From assembly GCA_902771785.1 (NCBI GenBank), contig CACXYH010000005.1, positions 62,001 to 126,000 of the forward strand: DNA of 64,000 nt, in the 5' to 3' direction. Positions within the stretch are counted from its first letter, which is position 1, and each line of letters begins with the position of its first letter. The notes under the pieces were generated by a model that did not search any database, was not told the origin of the DNA, and saw only the letters and a program-made list of their open reading frames with translations. Positions 55,332 through 63,108 of the stretch are shown piece by piece. The DNA is from an uncultured Prevotellaceae bacterium. Lineage in GTDB: Bacteria; Bacteroidota; Bacteroidia; Bacteroidales; Bacteroidaceae. The position numbers were made by a program, and so were the translations under genes.

Positions 55332-55877
55332 CTATTCTTCGTTGCTGAGTTTCAGAATGATGCTTGTGGCACCGATGGTGAAGAGCGTACCATCATAGAT
55401 GACGCGGCGCTCGCGCGGAGGAATTTCCACGTTGTCCACAAAGGTGCCCGTATTGCTGTTGGCGTCGCGTAGTACGTATTTCAGTCGTCCCTGCTTATCG
55501 TAGCTCACGTTGATGACGCAATGCAGCAGATCTACGCTGGGGTCAACGGTTTCGATGGGCGTATTGATGGGATTTCCCTTCTGGTAGCGCCCAATCTGGT
55601 TGTCGCCCATTTGCAGCGGCAGCACCTGCTTGTAGTGGAAAACGTTCTCTATGACAACAATGCTGCCCAGTTGCGATGAGGTGTCGTCGACAGTAGGCGT
55701 GGCGCGGTTCTGCTCGTTTTCCTCGCGCTGTGTGCGGCGAAGTTTCGACACGCCCAGGCGAATGCCAAACTGCTTCCCGCATTCAGGGCATTGGAACACA
55801 AGCGACTGACCTTCGGCGTAGCGTGTCTCGTCGAACGTAATAAAGTTGTCGCACTTAGGGCATCGCACTCTCTTCAT
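55332..55877 (-). CDS. Zinc-ribbon plus FHA domain protein
   Basis: A 181-residue cytoplasmic protein from the ATG at 55877. The N-terminal 35 residues form a zinc ribbon (RVRCPKCDNFITFD, FQCPECGKQFGI; four Cys). Residues about 95-178 are an FHA domain, a phosphothreonine-binding fold: NQIGRYQKGNPINTPI, DLLHCVINVSYDK, VLRDANSNTGTFVDN and the closing strands. It may read threonine phosphorylation or act as a scaffold. The adjacent upstream HU/SPOR gene, 38 bp away, is probably in the same transcript. Confidence 0.85.
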   Translation of the reverse strand: MKRVRCPKCDNFITFDETRYAEGQSLVFQCPECGKQFGIRLGVSKLRRTQREENEQNRATPTVDDTSSQLGSIVVIENVFHYKQVLPLQMGDNQIGRYQKGNPINTPIETVDPSVDLLHCVINVSYDKQGRLKYVLRDANSNTGTFVDNVEIPPRERRVIYDGTLFTIGATSIILKLSNEE

Positions 55878-55915
55878 TTCACAGTGAGTTGGTGATGATG
55901 TTTGGGGTAGGGTGC

Positions 55916-57043
55916 TTAATCGTTCTTCAGCTTGTAGATCCAAGTATCCTTGAATTCCTTGCTGTTCTTTCTTAAGCTGGTCAGTTCGGTATAGGCTTCA
56001 GCTTCTGAGGCATACGAACCGTATATGACGCGAACCATCTTTTTATTGACGTACATTCTCGCCTTGTCAAAGCCCTTCTTTTGCATGTAGGCCACGTAGT
56101 CTTCGGCGTGGCGCTTGCTTGTCTGACTGGCCAGCACCAGCACGTATTCGTCGGCCTTCTGCTTTTCGGCCTTCACTTCCTGCGTGGCAGGCTTGGCTTC
56201 AGCAACGGTTGCTGCCTCTGTCTTTTGTTCGGCCTTTGGCTCTTCCTTTGGCTCAACGGCAGGCTTTTCGGCAACAGTTGTGGCTGCTACTTTCGGCTCG
56301 TCGGCAGCAGGCTTCTGGGCTTGCTGTCCGACAGCAGGCTTGGCCTTCGGTGTGAAGATGGCGCTTTGCTGGGTTTCGTACTGAATCTGACTGTTCGAGA
56401 TAGGAGGCGTCAGCAGGAAGAAACACAGGATGGCAGCAGCAATGGCAGCCGTGTTGCGTATCCACGACATCTTGATGGCAATGATGCGCTCTTCGTTGGC
56501 TTCTTCTGCCTCTTCGTCGAACTGGCTGTTTGCGTCAACGTCTTCATCCTCAGCTCCTTGCGTCTTCTTGGCTGAAGCGAATGCTGCGGGCCGGCTGAGT
56601 TCCGTCGACAGATGCTTCCGTTCGCCGGTCAGGGGCATTTCGAACGAGCTTAGGCCGTAGAGCGATGGGGTCAGGATGCCTGCCTCGCAGGGCTCGAACT
56701 CATAGTGTCCCTCCTCGTTCAGGCGGAGAACGCCAATGTCGTACAGCTCGTAGTAGCCGTCGTTGTCCATGTGCTGTTTCAGCTCTATGACCTCACGCTC
56801 AATGCGGCGTAAGGCTTCAGGATAGCTCATGTCGTAGGCCTCCACGTACGACTGTGCCAGCAGCGAGTCGTTCATGGTCAGTTGCGGATTGAACCCGATA
56901 GTACGCAGCGGCGGCAGGAAGAGACTTTCTTCATCTTCATAACGCGCGTCAACGTGATGAGCCATAAAGCCTCCAAGGCCAGGCACAATCACGCAGTCGT
57001 TGCTCAGCAACAGTATTTCTATGTGTCTATCTAGTTCAATCAC
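55916..57043 (-). CDS. HU-CCDC81-like and SPOR domain membrane protein
   Basis: A 375-residue protein if started at the GTG at 57043. Residues about 1-60 match the prokaryotic HU-like (CCDC81) module (ELDRHIEILLLSNDCVIVPG, then LGGFMAHHVDARYEDEESLF), a second HU-like module follows to about 125, a single membrane helix lies at about 195-215 (NTAAIAAAILCFFLLTPPI), and an Ala/Lys/Glu/Pro-rich linker leads to a C-terminal SPOR domain (EYVLVLASQTSKRHAEDYVA, VIYGSYASEAEAYTELTSLR) that binds denuded septal peptidoglycan. It probably acts at the division site. An exact promoter ends 5 bp before the GTG, which implies a leaderless mRNA. Confidence 0.85.
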   Translation of the reverse strand: MIELDRHIEILLLSNDCVIVPGLGGFMAHHVDARYEDEESLFLPPLRTIGFNPQLTMNDSLLAQSYVEAYDMSYPEALRRIEREVIELKQHMDNDGYYELYDIGVLRLNEEGHYEFEPCEAGILTPSLYGLSSFEMPLTGERKHLSTELSRPAAFASAKKTQGAEDEDVDANSQFDEEAEEANEERIIAIKMSWIRNTAAIAAAILCFFLLTPPISNSQIQYETQQSAIFTPKAKPAVGQQAQKPAADEPKVAATTVAEKPAVEPKEEPKAEQKTEAATVAEAKPATQEVKAEKQKADEYVLVLASQTSKRHAEDYVAYMQKKGFDKARMYVNKKMVRVIYGSYASEAEAYTELTSLRKNSKEFKDTWIYKLKND

Positions 57044-57047
57044 GAGT

Positions 57048-57080
57048 GCAAAAGTAGTGCTTTTTTCCGATTTATACAAA
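57048..57080 (-). promoter_or_regulatory. Promoter of the HU/SPOR gene, implying a leaderless start
   Basis: Minus strand TTTG (57077-57080), exactly 20 bp, TACTTTTGC (57048-57056). The GTG at 57043-57041 follows after 4 bp, about where transcription should begin. The longer frame from 57079 would start inside the -33 element. Confidence 0.8.
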
Positions 57081-57130
57081 TAATTGAGGACAAAAAACCG
57101 AAAAATTTATGCTTTTCCGATTTTAATTGT

Positions 57131-57139
57131 TACCTTTGC
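57131..57139 (+). promoter_or_regulatory. Promoter -7 box of rfbC-ugd
   Basis: TACCTTTGC, 18 bp before the ATG at 57158; -33 region reads TTAT. Confidence 0.65.
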
Positions 57140-57157
57140 AGCCGAAAACAAATAAAG

Positions 57158-57706
57158 ATGGAATACAAGGAAACTGCTATCAAAGGCGTTTATATTATCG
57201 AGCCGCGCGTGTTTAGCGACGCCCGTGGCTATTTTTTTGAGGCTTGGAAGCAGGCTGAGTTCGAGGAGCATATAGGCCATGTGGATTTCGTGCAGGATAA
57301 TGAGTCGAAATCGTCTTATGGTGTTCTTCGAGGCTTGCATTACCAGAAGGGTGAGTACTCGCAGGCAAAGCTCGTGCGCGTAATTAAAGGTAAGGTGCTC
57401 GATGTGGCGGTCGACATCCGTCGCTCTTCTCCTACCTTTGGCCAGCACGTGATGGTAGAGCTGAGTGAAGACAACAAGCGCCAGTTCTTTATTCCCCGTG
57501 GTTTTGCTCACGGCTTTTTGGTGCTCAGCCAGGAAGCCATCTTCACCTATAAGGTCGACAACGTCTATGCTCCTCAGAGCGAGGCCGGCATCAGCTGGAA
57601 CGACCCGGCTCTTGGCATTGAGTGGCCCATCGACCCGTCGGTCGTGCTGACCAGCGAGAAGGACTTGCGCCACCCGTTGCTGCGCGATGCTGAGGTATTT
57701 GAATGA
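57158..57706 (+). CDS. rfbC: dTDP-4-dehydrorhamnose 3,5-epimerase
   Basis: Third enzyme of dTDP-L-rhamnose synthesis; cupin fold, 182 residues. Seen: GVYIIEPRVFSDARGYFFEA, DNESKSSYGVLRGLHYQKGE (catalytic His), KVLDVAVDIRRSSPTFG, FFIPRGFAHGFLVLS-like block and YAPQSEAGISWNDPALGIEW. The rest of the rml genes are not in the window. It is 30 bp upstream of ugd, so the pair probably feeds surface polysaccharide synthesis. Confidence 0.95.
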   Translation: MEYKETAIKGVYIIEPRVFSDARGYFFEAWKQAEFEEHIGHVDFVQDNESKSSYGVLRGLHYQKGEYSQAKLVRVIKGKVLDVAVDIRRSSPTFGQHVMVELSEDNKRQFFIPRGFAHGFLVLSQEAIFTYKVDNVYAPQSEAGISWNDPALGIEWPIDPSVVLTSEKDLRHPLLRDAEVFE

Positions 57707-57736
57707 GAAAACATTTCTAACTTAACTTGATAGTTT

Positions 57737-59053
57737 ATGAACATTGCAATTGTAGGAACCGGTTATGTCGGTTTGGTCTCGGGCACCTGTTTTGCCGAGA
57801 CCGGTATTAATGTGACTTGTGTCGATGTCGACGCCAAGAAGATAGAGCGTCTGCAGCAGGGCGACATCCCCATCTACGAGCCAGGTCTCGACGAGATGGT
57901 TCAGAAGAACGTGAAGGCAGGCCGTCTGAAGTTCACCACAGACCTTGCTTCCGTGCTCGACGAGCAGGAGATAGTGTTCTCGGCAGTAGGTACGCCTCCC
58001 GACGAGGACGGCTCGGCCGACCTGAAGTATGTGCTGCAGGTAGCCCGCACCATTGGTCAGAACATGAAGAAGTATGTGGTGGTGGTCACGAAGTCGACCG
58101 TTCCCGTAGGCACAGCCCGCAAGGTGCGCAATGCCATTGAGGAAGAGCTGCAGAAGCGTGGTGTCGACATTCCCTTCGATGTAGCCTCAAACCCTGAGTT
58201 CCTGAAGGAAGGCAATGCCATTAAGGACTTCATGAGCCCCGACCGTGTGGTGGTAGGCGTAGAGAGCGAGAAGGCCAAGAAGCTGCTGACGAGGCTCTAC
58301 AAACCGTTCCTGATCAATAACTTCCGTGTCATTTTCATGGATATCCCCTCGGCCGAGATGACTAAATATGCAGCCAACTCCATGCTGGCCACCCGCATCT
58401 CGTTCATGAACGATATTGCCAACCTCTGCGAGCGTGTCGGTGCCGACGTCAACATGGTGCGTGCCGGCATTGGAGCCGATACGCGCATTGGCCGTAAGTT
58501 CCTCTATGCCGGCTGCGGCTATGGCGGTTCTTGCTTCCCCAAGGACGTGAAGGCGCTGATTAAGACTGCCGACCAGAATGGCTATTCGATGGAGGTGCTG
58601 AAGGCTGTTGAGCGTGTGAACGAACGCCAGAAGTCGGTGCTCTTCGAGAAGCTGCAGAAAGCCTACGAGGGCGAGAGCCTGAAGGGCAAGACCATCGCCA
58701 TGTGGGGCCTTTCGTTCAAGCCCGAGACCGACGACATGCGTGAGTCGACGGCGCTGGTGATGATCGAGAAGCTGCTGGATGCCGGTTGCACCATCCGTGC
58801 CTACGACCCGATCGCGATGGACGAATGCCGCCGCCGCATTGGCGACAGCATTACTTACTGTCGCGACATGTACGATGCTGTGCTCGATGCCGATGCGCTG
58901 CTGCTGCTGACGGAGTGGAAGGAGTTCCGTCTGCCCACGTGGGGCGTCATCCGTAAGGCCATGCGCCGTCCGCTTGTCATCGATGGTCGTAACATCTTCG
59001 ACATTGAGGAGCTCGAAGAGAACGAATTTGAGTATCATTGCATTGGTAAATAA
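57737..59053 (+). CDS. ugd: UDP-glucose 6-dehydrogenase
   Basis: Oxidises UDP-glucose to UDP-glucuronate for capsule or exopolysaccharide. The 438 residues have the NAD-binding start IAIVGTGYVGLVSGTCFAE, VGTPPDEDGSADLKYV, KSTVPVGTARKV, NPEFLKEGNAIKDF, the catalytic Cys266 in GYGGSCFPKD, and LSFKPETDDMRESTAL. All active-site features are intact. It follows rfbC and precedes a lipoprotein gene by 9 bp. Confidence 0.97.
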   Translation: MNIAIVGTGYVGLVSGTCFAETGINVTCVDVDAKKIERLQQGDIPIYEPGLDEMVQKNVKAGRLKFTTDLASVLDEQEIVFSAVGTPPDEDGSADLKYVLQVARTIGQNMKKYVVVVTKSTVPVGTARKVRNAIEEELQKRGVDIPFDVASNPEFLKEGNAIKDFMSPDRVVVGVESEKAKKLLTRLYKPFLINNFRVIFMDIPSAEMTKYAANSMLATRISFMNDIANLCERVGADVNMVRAGIGADTRIGRKFLYAGCGYGGSCFPKDVKALIKTADQNGYSMEVLKAVERVNERQKSVLFEKLQKAYEGESLKGKTIAMWGLSFKPETDDMRESTALVMIEKLLDAGCTIRAYDPIAMDECRRRIGDSITYCRDMYDAVLDADALLLLTEWKEFRLPTWGVIRKAMRRPLVIDGRNIFDIEELEENEFEYHCIGK

Positions 59054-59062
59054 CACGTTATA

Positions 59063-59857
59063 ATGATGAAGAAGAAGTATCTCCCCCTGCTGTTTGTTTC
59101 TGCACTTCTGTTACTGCTCTCCTGTGAGCAGCCGGCCCAAGCGCCTCTTGAGGAAAACCGCGAGGCAAAGTCGATGCTGCAAGGCATCTGGATTGAAGAA
59201 GAGAGCGAGGAAGTGTCGTTTCGTGCAGAGGGAGATACCATCTTCTATCCCGACTCTACCAGTCAGCCTGCCAGCTTCAGCGTGGTGGGCGACTCCCTGC
59301 TGATTGGGGCTCATTCCTATCATATCGTGAAGCAGACGCCCCATCTCTTCTGGTTCCAGAACCAGATGGGCGACGTGGTCAAGCTGCGTAAGAGCGACGA
59401 CCCTCTGCACGAGCAGGACTTCGCTGCCGAGAGCCATAGCGCTGTTGTCATAGCCGACAAGGTGGTGAAGCGCGACTCGGTGGTGTTCTACAACGGCGAA
59501 CGCTATCACTGGTATATCGACATCAACCCCACGAAGTACAAGGTGGTGAAGACCACCTACAACGACGACGGGGTGAGCGTCGACAATATCTACTACGACA
59601 ACATTATCCACATCAGCATTTTCAAGGGTAGTGCCAGGCTCTATTCTTCGAACCTGCGCAAGCAGCAGTACGCGCAGTATGTGCCCGAGAACTTCCTGCA
59701 ACAGGCCATACTTGGCAACATGCAGTTCGACCGCGTCGATGCGCAGGGTTTCCATTTCGCGGCTACGCTCTGCATTCCCGACGGTGCCAGCTGCTACATG
59801 GTGTCGACCGACGTCAGTTTCGACGGCCAGTTGACGATGAAGCTGCTGGAGTATTAG
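59063..59857 (+). CDS. Lipoprotein, DUF4738-like
   Basis: A 264-residue lipoprotein; signal peptide PLLFVSALLLLLSC with the lipobox Cys at residue 21. The mature part starts acidic (EQPAQAPLEENREAK). A lipocalin-like opening (MLQGIWIEEESEEVSFRAEG, VVGDSLLIGAHSYHIV) is followed by a second domain (YHWYIDINPTKYKVVKTTYN, FHFAATLCIPDGASCYMVST). I assign it to DUF4738 from general resemblance only. Last gene of the rfbC unit; convergent with feoB across 13 bp without a visible terminator. Confidence 0.7.
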   Translation: MMKKKYLPLLFVSALLLLLSCEQPAQAPLEENREAKSMLQGIWIEEESEEVSFRAEGDTIFYPDSTSQPASFSVVGDSLLIGAHSYHIVKQTPHLFWFQNQMGDVVKLRKSDDPLHEQDFAAESHSAVVIADKVVKRDSVVFYNGERYHWYIDINPTKYKVVKTTYNDDGVSVDNIYYDNIIHISIFKGSARLYSSNLRKQQYAQYVPENFLQQAILGNMQFDRVDAQGFHFAATLCIPDGASCYMVSTDVSFDGQLTMKLLEY

Positions 59858-59870
59858 CGTCACTTTCTCC

Positions 59871-62288
59871 TTAGAACAGACTGCCTATCTGACTGACAAG
59901 GGCCGATACGACCCATGCCAGCAGGGTGGTGTAGCTGGCTGCGAAGGCTGCCCAGCGCCATGAACCCGTCTCGTTCTTGATGGCCACGATGGTGGCGATG
60001 CAGGGGAAGTAGAGGAGCACGAAGAGCAGATAGCAGAAAGCCGTCAGCGGTGTGATGCCCTCGCTGAGCATCTGCTGGCGCAGGTGGGTGTACTTCTCCG
60101 TGTCTTCCGAGAACGAGTCGTCGTCGGCAAACGAGTCGTCGTCGCTGTAGAGCACGCCGATGGTCGAGGCCACAATCTCCTTGGCACCCACGCCGGCAAT
60201 AAGGCTCACGTCGAGTTTCCAGTTGAAGCCCTGCGGCATGAAGAGCGGTTCTATGGTCTTTCCCATGCGTCCGATGTACGACTGCTCCTGCTGTTCGGGG
60301 CCGGAGAGTGCGTCGTTGTGGGGGAAGTAGCCCAGTGCCCACACGATGACCGACGCCACGAGAATGATGCCGCCCATCTTCTTCAGGTATTCCTTTCCCT
60401 TCTCCCAGGTGTGGCGAGCGATGGCTTTGGGTGTGGGCCAGCGGTAGGGTGGCAGCTCCATGACGAAGGGTGTGTCTTCGCCCTTGACGAGGAACGACGA
60501 GAACAGCTTGCTCACCACGACGGCCGTCATGATGCCGATGGCGTAGAGTGCAATCATCACCCACGAGCGCCAGGCCAGCGAGAAGAATGTTCCCGTGATC
60601 ATGATGTATATGGGCAGGCGTGCCGAGCACGACATGAAGGGCAGGATGAGCATCGTGACGAGCCTTGAGCGCCGGCTTTCTATGGTTCGGGTGGCCATGA
60701 TGGCCGGCACGTTGCAGCCGAAGCCCATCACCAGCGGAATGAACGACTTGCCGTGCAGCCCCATCTTGTGCATCAGCTTGTCCATGATGAAGGCAGCGCG
60801 CGACATGTAGCCCGAGTCTTCCATGAACGAGATGAAGAAGTAGAGGATGAGTATCTGCGGCAGGAACACGATGACGGATCCCACGCCGCCGATGACGCCG
60901 TCGACGAGCATCGAGCGCAGCGGCCCGTCGGGCATGCTGCTCCCAATCAGTGCGCCCAGCCAGCCTACGCCCTCTTCAATCCAGTCCATGGGGTATTGGC
61001 CGAGCACGAACGTGGTTTGGAACATCAGGAAGAGTATGAGGAAGAAGATGGGGAAGCCCAGCCAGCGGTTCGAGAGCACGCTGTCGATGAGGTGTGTCAC
61101 GCGGTAGGTGTCTTTCTTCGTGCCGGTGCGGTATTCGGCTTCGGTCAGTGCGCCGTTGATGAATCCGTACTTGGCGTCCATGATGGCTGTCTCCGAGTCG
61201 TCGCCCGTCTCCTGCTTCACGCGTGCCGATGCCGTGTCGCGTTCGTTCATCAGCTTCTGGAAGTCCTTCATGCGCTGCTCGCCAGCCATGTGGTGTCCCA
61301 GGTAGTCGAGCACGTGGCTGTCGTGCTCCAGGAGCTTGATGGCCAGGTAGCGGGTAGAGTAGTGCTGGGCAATGTGCTCGTCGGGCTTCAGATACTGCTG
61401 TATGTGGCCTATGCCGAGCTCTATCTCGTGGCCGTAGTTGATGTGCAGGTGTCGCGACTGCCGGCTCTTTCCCTCGTACACCTGTATGACGGCACGGAAC
61501 AGTTCCTTCACGCCCATGCCGCTTCTGAACGAAGTGGGAATCATGGGCATGCCGAAGAGGGTGCTCAGCGTGTCGATGTTCACGTGGTCGCCGCGGCGTT
61601 CAAACTCGTCGTACATGTTCAGGGCGCACACCATGCGCAGGTTCATGTCGACGAGCTGGGTGGTGAGGTAGAGGTTGCGCTCCAGGTTCGAGGCGTCGAT
61701 CACGTTGATCACCACGTCGGGCATGCGCTCGGTCAGGTGCTCTCTGACGTAGAGTTCCTCGGGCGAGTAGCACGAGAGCGAGTAGGTTCCCGGCAGGTCG
61801 GTCAGGTTGAAGTCGTAGCCGAAGAAGCTTGCGTGTGCCTCGGTTGCGTCGACGGTCACGCCCGAATAGTTGCCCACGTGCCCGTGGGCGCCGCTGGCAA
61901 AGTTGAAGAGCGAGGTCTTTCCGCAGTTAGGGTTGCCCACCAGTGCCACGTTGATGGTGCGCCGCTCCTTGAGCGCCCTGTGCTGCAGGTAGTCGTCTTC
62001 ATGGCCCTTATACTCGATGCTGAGGGCTTGTGCTTCATCGTTGTCGGGTGCCGGCTGTGCTTCAGCCGTCGATACCACCTCAATCATCTCGGCCTCCTGA
62101 TGCCGCAGGCTCACCTCATAGCCCATCAGCTTGTATTTCACGGGGTCTTGCAGCGGTGCGTTCAGCAGCACTTCAATCTCCTTGCCCTTGATGAATCCCA
62201 TTTCGATGATGCGCTTGCGAAAGCCGCCGTGTCCCATCACCTTCACGATGATGCCTTTCTCGCCTGTCTTCAGCTCCGATAGTTTCAT
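59871..62288 (-). CDS. feoB: Ferrous iron transporter, FeoA-FeoB fusion
   Basis: Inner-membrane Fe(II) importer, 805 residues. Residues 1-75 are a FeoA/SH3-like domain (LSELKTGEKGIIVKVMGHGG, RKRIIEMGFIKGKEIEVLL). The G domain follows: G1 GNPNCGKT (118-125), G3 DLPG (164-167), G4 NMYDE. The membrane part includes the gate motifs FGCNVPAIMATRTIES and SCSARLPIYIMITGTFF, and the closing GVGAKEIVASTIGVLYSDDD. FeoA fused to FeoB is common in Bacteroidota. It has a TACCTTTGC promoter box at 62316-62324; I see no clear Fur site. Confidence 0.96.
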   Translation of the reverse strand: MKLSELKTGEKGIIVKVMGHGGFRKRIIEMGFIKGKEIEVLLNAPLQDPVKYKLMGYEVSLRHQEAEMIEVVSTAEAQPAPDNDEAQALSIEYKGHEDDYLQHRALKERRTINVALVGNPNCGKTSLFNFASGAHGHVGNYSGVTVDATEAHASFFGYDFNLTDLPGTYSLSCYSPEELYVREHLTERMPDVVINVIDASNLERNLYLTTQLVDMNLRMVCALNMYDEFERRGDHVNIDTLSTLFGMPMIPTSFRSGMGVKELFRAVIQVYEGKSRQSRHLHINYGHEIELGIGHIQQYLKPDEHIAQHYSTRYLAIKLLEHDSHVLDYLGHHMAGEQRMKDFQKLMNERDTASARVKQETGDDSETAIMDAKYGFINGALTEAEYRTGTKKDTYRVTHLIDSVLSNRWLGFPIFFLILFLMFQTTFVLGQYPMDWIEEGVGWLGALIGSSMPDGPLRSMLVDGVIGGVGSVIVFLPQILILYFFISFMEDSGYMSRAAFIMDKLMHKMGLHGKSFIPLVMGFGCNVPAIMATRTIESRRSRLVTMLILPFMSCSARLPIYIMITGTFFSLAWRSWVMIALYAIGIMTAVVVSKLFSSFLVKGEDTPFVMELPPYRWPTPKAIARHTWEKGKEYLKKMGGIILVASVIVWALGYFPHNDALSGPEQQEQSYIGRMGKTIEPLFMPQGFNWKLDVSLIAGVGAKEIVASTIGVLYSDDDSFADDDSFSEDTEKYTHLRQQMLSEGITPLTAFCYLLFVLLYFPCIATIVAIKNETGSWRWAAFAASYTTLLAWVVSALVSQIGSLF

Positions 62289-62315
62289 TGCAATTTCTTA
62301 CTCGTATATCTTTCT

Positions 62316-62324
62316 GCAAAGGTA
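62316..62324 (-). promoter_or_regulatory. Promoter -7 box of feoB
   Basis: Minus strand TACCTTTGC with TTTC 20 bp upstream; 27 bp before the ATG. Confidence 0.65.
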
Positions 62325-62431
62325 CAAAATTTTCTTGAAATACGGAAACCTTTTGGCCAGAAAAACAGGCATATACCTACAAATTGTGATGCTTTTTTCG
62401 GCCTTCTTTGTGTTTACTTCTCAGTTTTTTC

Positions 62432-62460
62432 GTAACTTTGCGACGAAGTCGCGAAGTTAC
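62432..62460. repeat. 13-bp inverted repeat containing a promoter box
   Basis: GTAACTTTGCGAC (62432-62444), GAA, GTCGCGAAGTTAC (62448-62460): 12 of 13 pairs, with the remaining one a G-T. The left arm contains TAACTTTGC, a duplicate of the ruvC -7 box 88 bp downstream. Confidence 0.75.
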
Positions 62461-62469
62461 TTGCACTCG

Positions 62470-62507
62470 GAAGAGTCAAAGAAAAGCAAGCTTTCCTTTG
62501 GCTCTTC
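62470..62507. repeat. 18-bp inverted repeat upstream of ruvC
   Basis: GAAGAGTCAAAGAAAAGC (62470-62487) and GCTTTCCTTTGGCTCTTC (62490-62507) pair at 16 of 18 positions around a 2-nt loop. The right arm holds the TTTG -33 element of the ruvC promoter. Confidence 0.75.
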
Positions 62508-62529
62508 ACTCGCTTTTTCGTAACTTTGC
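62497..62529 (+). promoter_or_regulatory. Promoter of ruvC
   Basis: TTTG (62497-62500), exactly 20 bp, TAACTTTGC (62521-62529). The ATG at 62536 follows after 6 bp, so the mRNA has almost no leader. Confidence 0.75.
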
Positions 62530-62535
62530 AGCCGA

Positions 62536-63108
62536 ATGAACACAGAGAAGATTATCCTGGGCATCGACCCGGGCACCAATATCATGGGCTACGGCGTGCT
62601 GCAGGTGGCCGGACAGAAGGCGCAGATGGTGACGATGGGCGTCATCGACCTGCGCAAGTTTCCCGATGCCTACCTGAAGCTGGGCCATATCTTCGAGCGC
62701 GTGACGGGCATCATCGACTCGTTCCTGCCCGACGAGCTGGCCATCGAGGCTCCCTTCTTCGGCAAGAACGTGCAGTCGATGCTGAAGCTGGGGCGCGCCC
62801 AGGGCGTGGCCATTGCGGCTGCCATTCATCATGGAGTGCCCATTCACGAGTATGCGCCCATGAAGATCAAGATGGCTCTCACGGGCAATGGCTCGGCCTC
62901 GAAAGAGCAGGTGGCGGGCATGCTGCAGCGTCTGCTCGGCATCAAGGAGAGCGAGATGAGCCGCTACATGGACGCCTCCGACGCCCTTGCCGCCGCCTAT
63001 TGCCACTATCTGCAGATGGGGCGGCCCGGCACTGATGCTCCGCACTATCGCGGATGGAAGGACTTTGTGATTAAAAACCAAGAGAAAGTATGGAAACCCA
63101 AGAAGTGA
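62536..63108 (+). CDS. ruvC: Holliday junction endonuclease RuvC
   Basis: Resolves Holliday junctions with RuvAB. The 190 residues contain the four acidic catalytic residues of the RNase H-like fold: Asp11 ([14 protein letters not shown]), Glu71 ([11 protein letters not shown]), and Asp146 and Asp149 ([15 protein letters not shown]). [15 protein letters not shown] is also typical. The start codon follows an exact promoter by 6 bp, so the transcript is close to leaderless. Its end overlaps the following ABC gene by 19 bp. Confidence 0.96.
   Translation: MNTEKIILGIDPGTNIMGYGVLQVAGQKAQMVTMGVIDLRKFPDAYLKLGHIFERVTGIIDSFLPDELAIEAPFFGKNVQSMLKLGRAQGVAIAAAIHHGVPIHEYAPMKIKMALTGNGSASKEQVAGMLQRLLGIKESEMSRYMDASDALAAAYCHYLQMGRPGTDAPHYRGWKDFVIKNQEKVWKPKK

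Noticed and set aside
60753..62282. 509-codon plus-strand open frame opposite feoB
   Set aside because: Shadow of feoB; Val/His/Gln-rich composition, no promoter.
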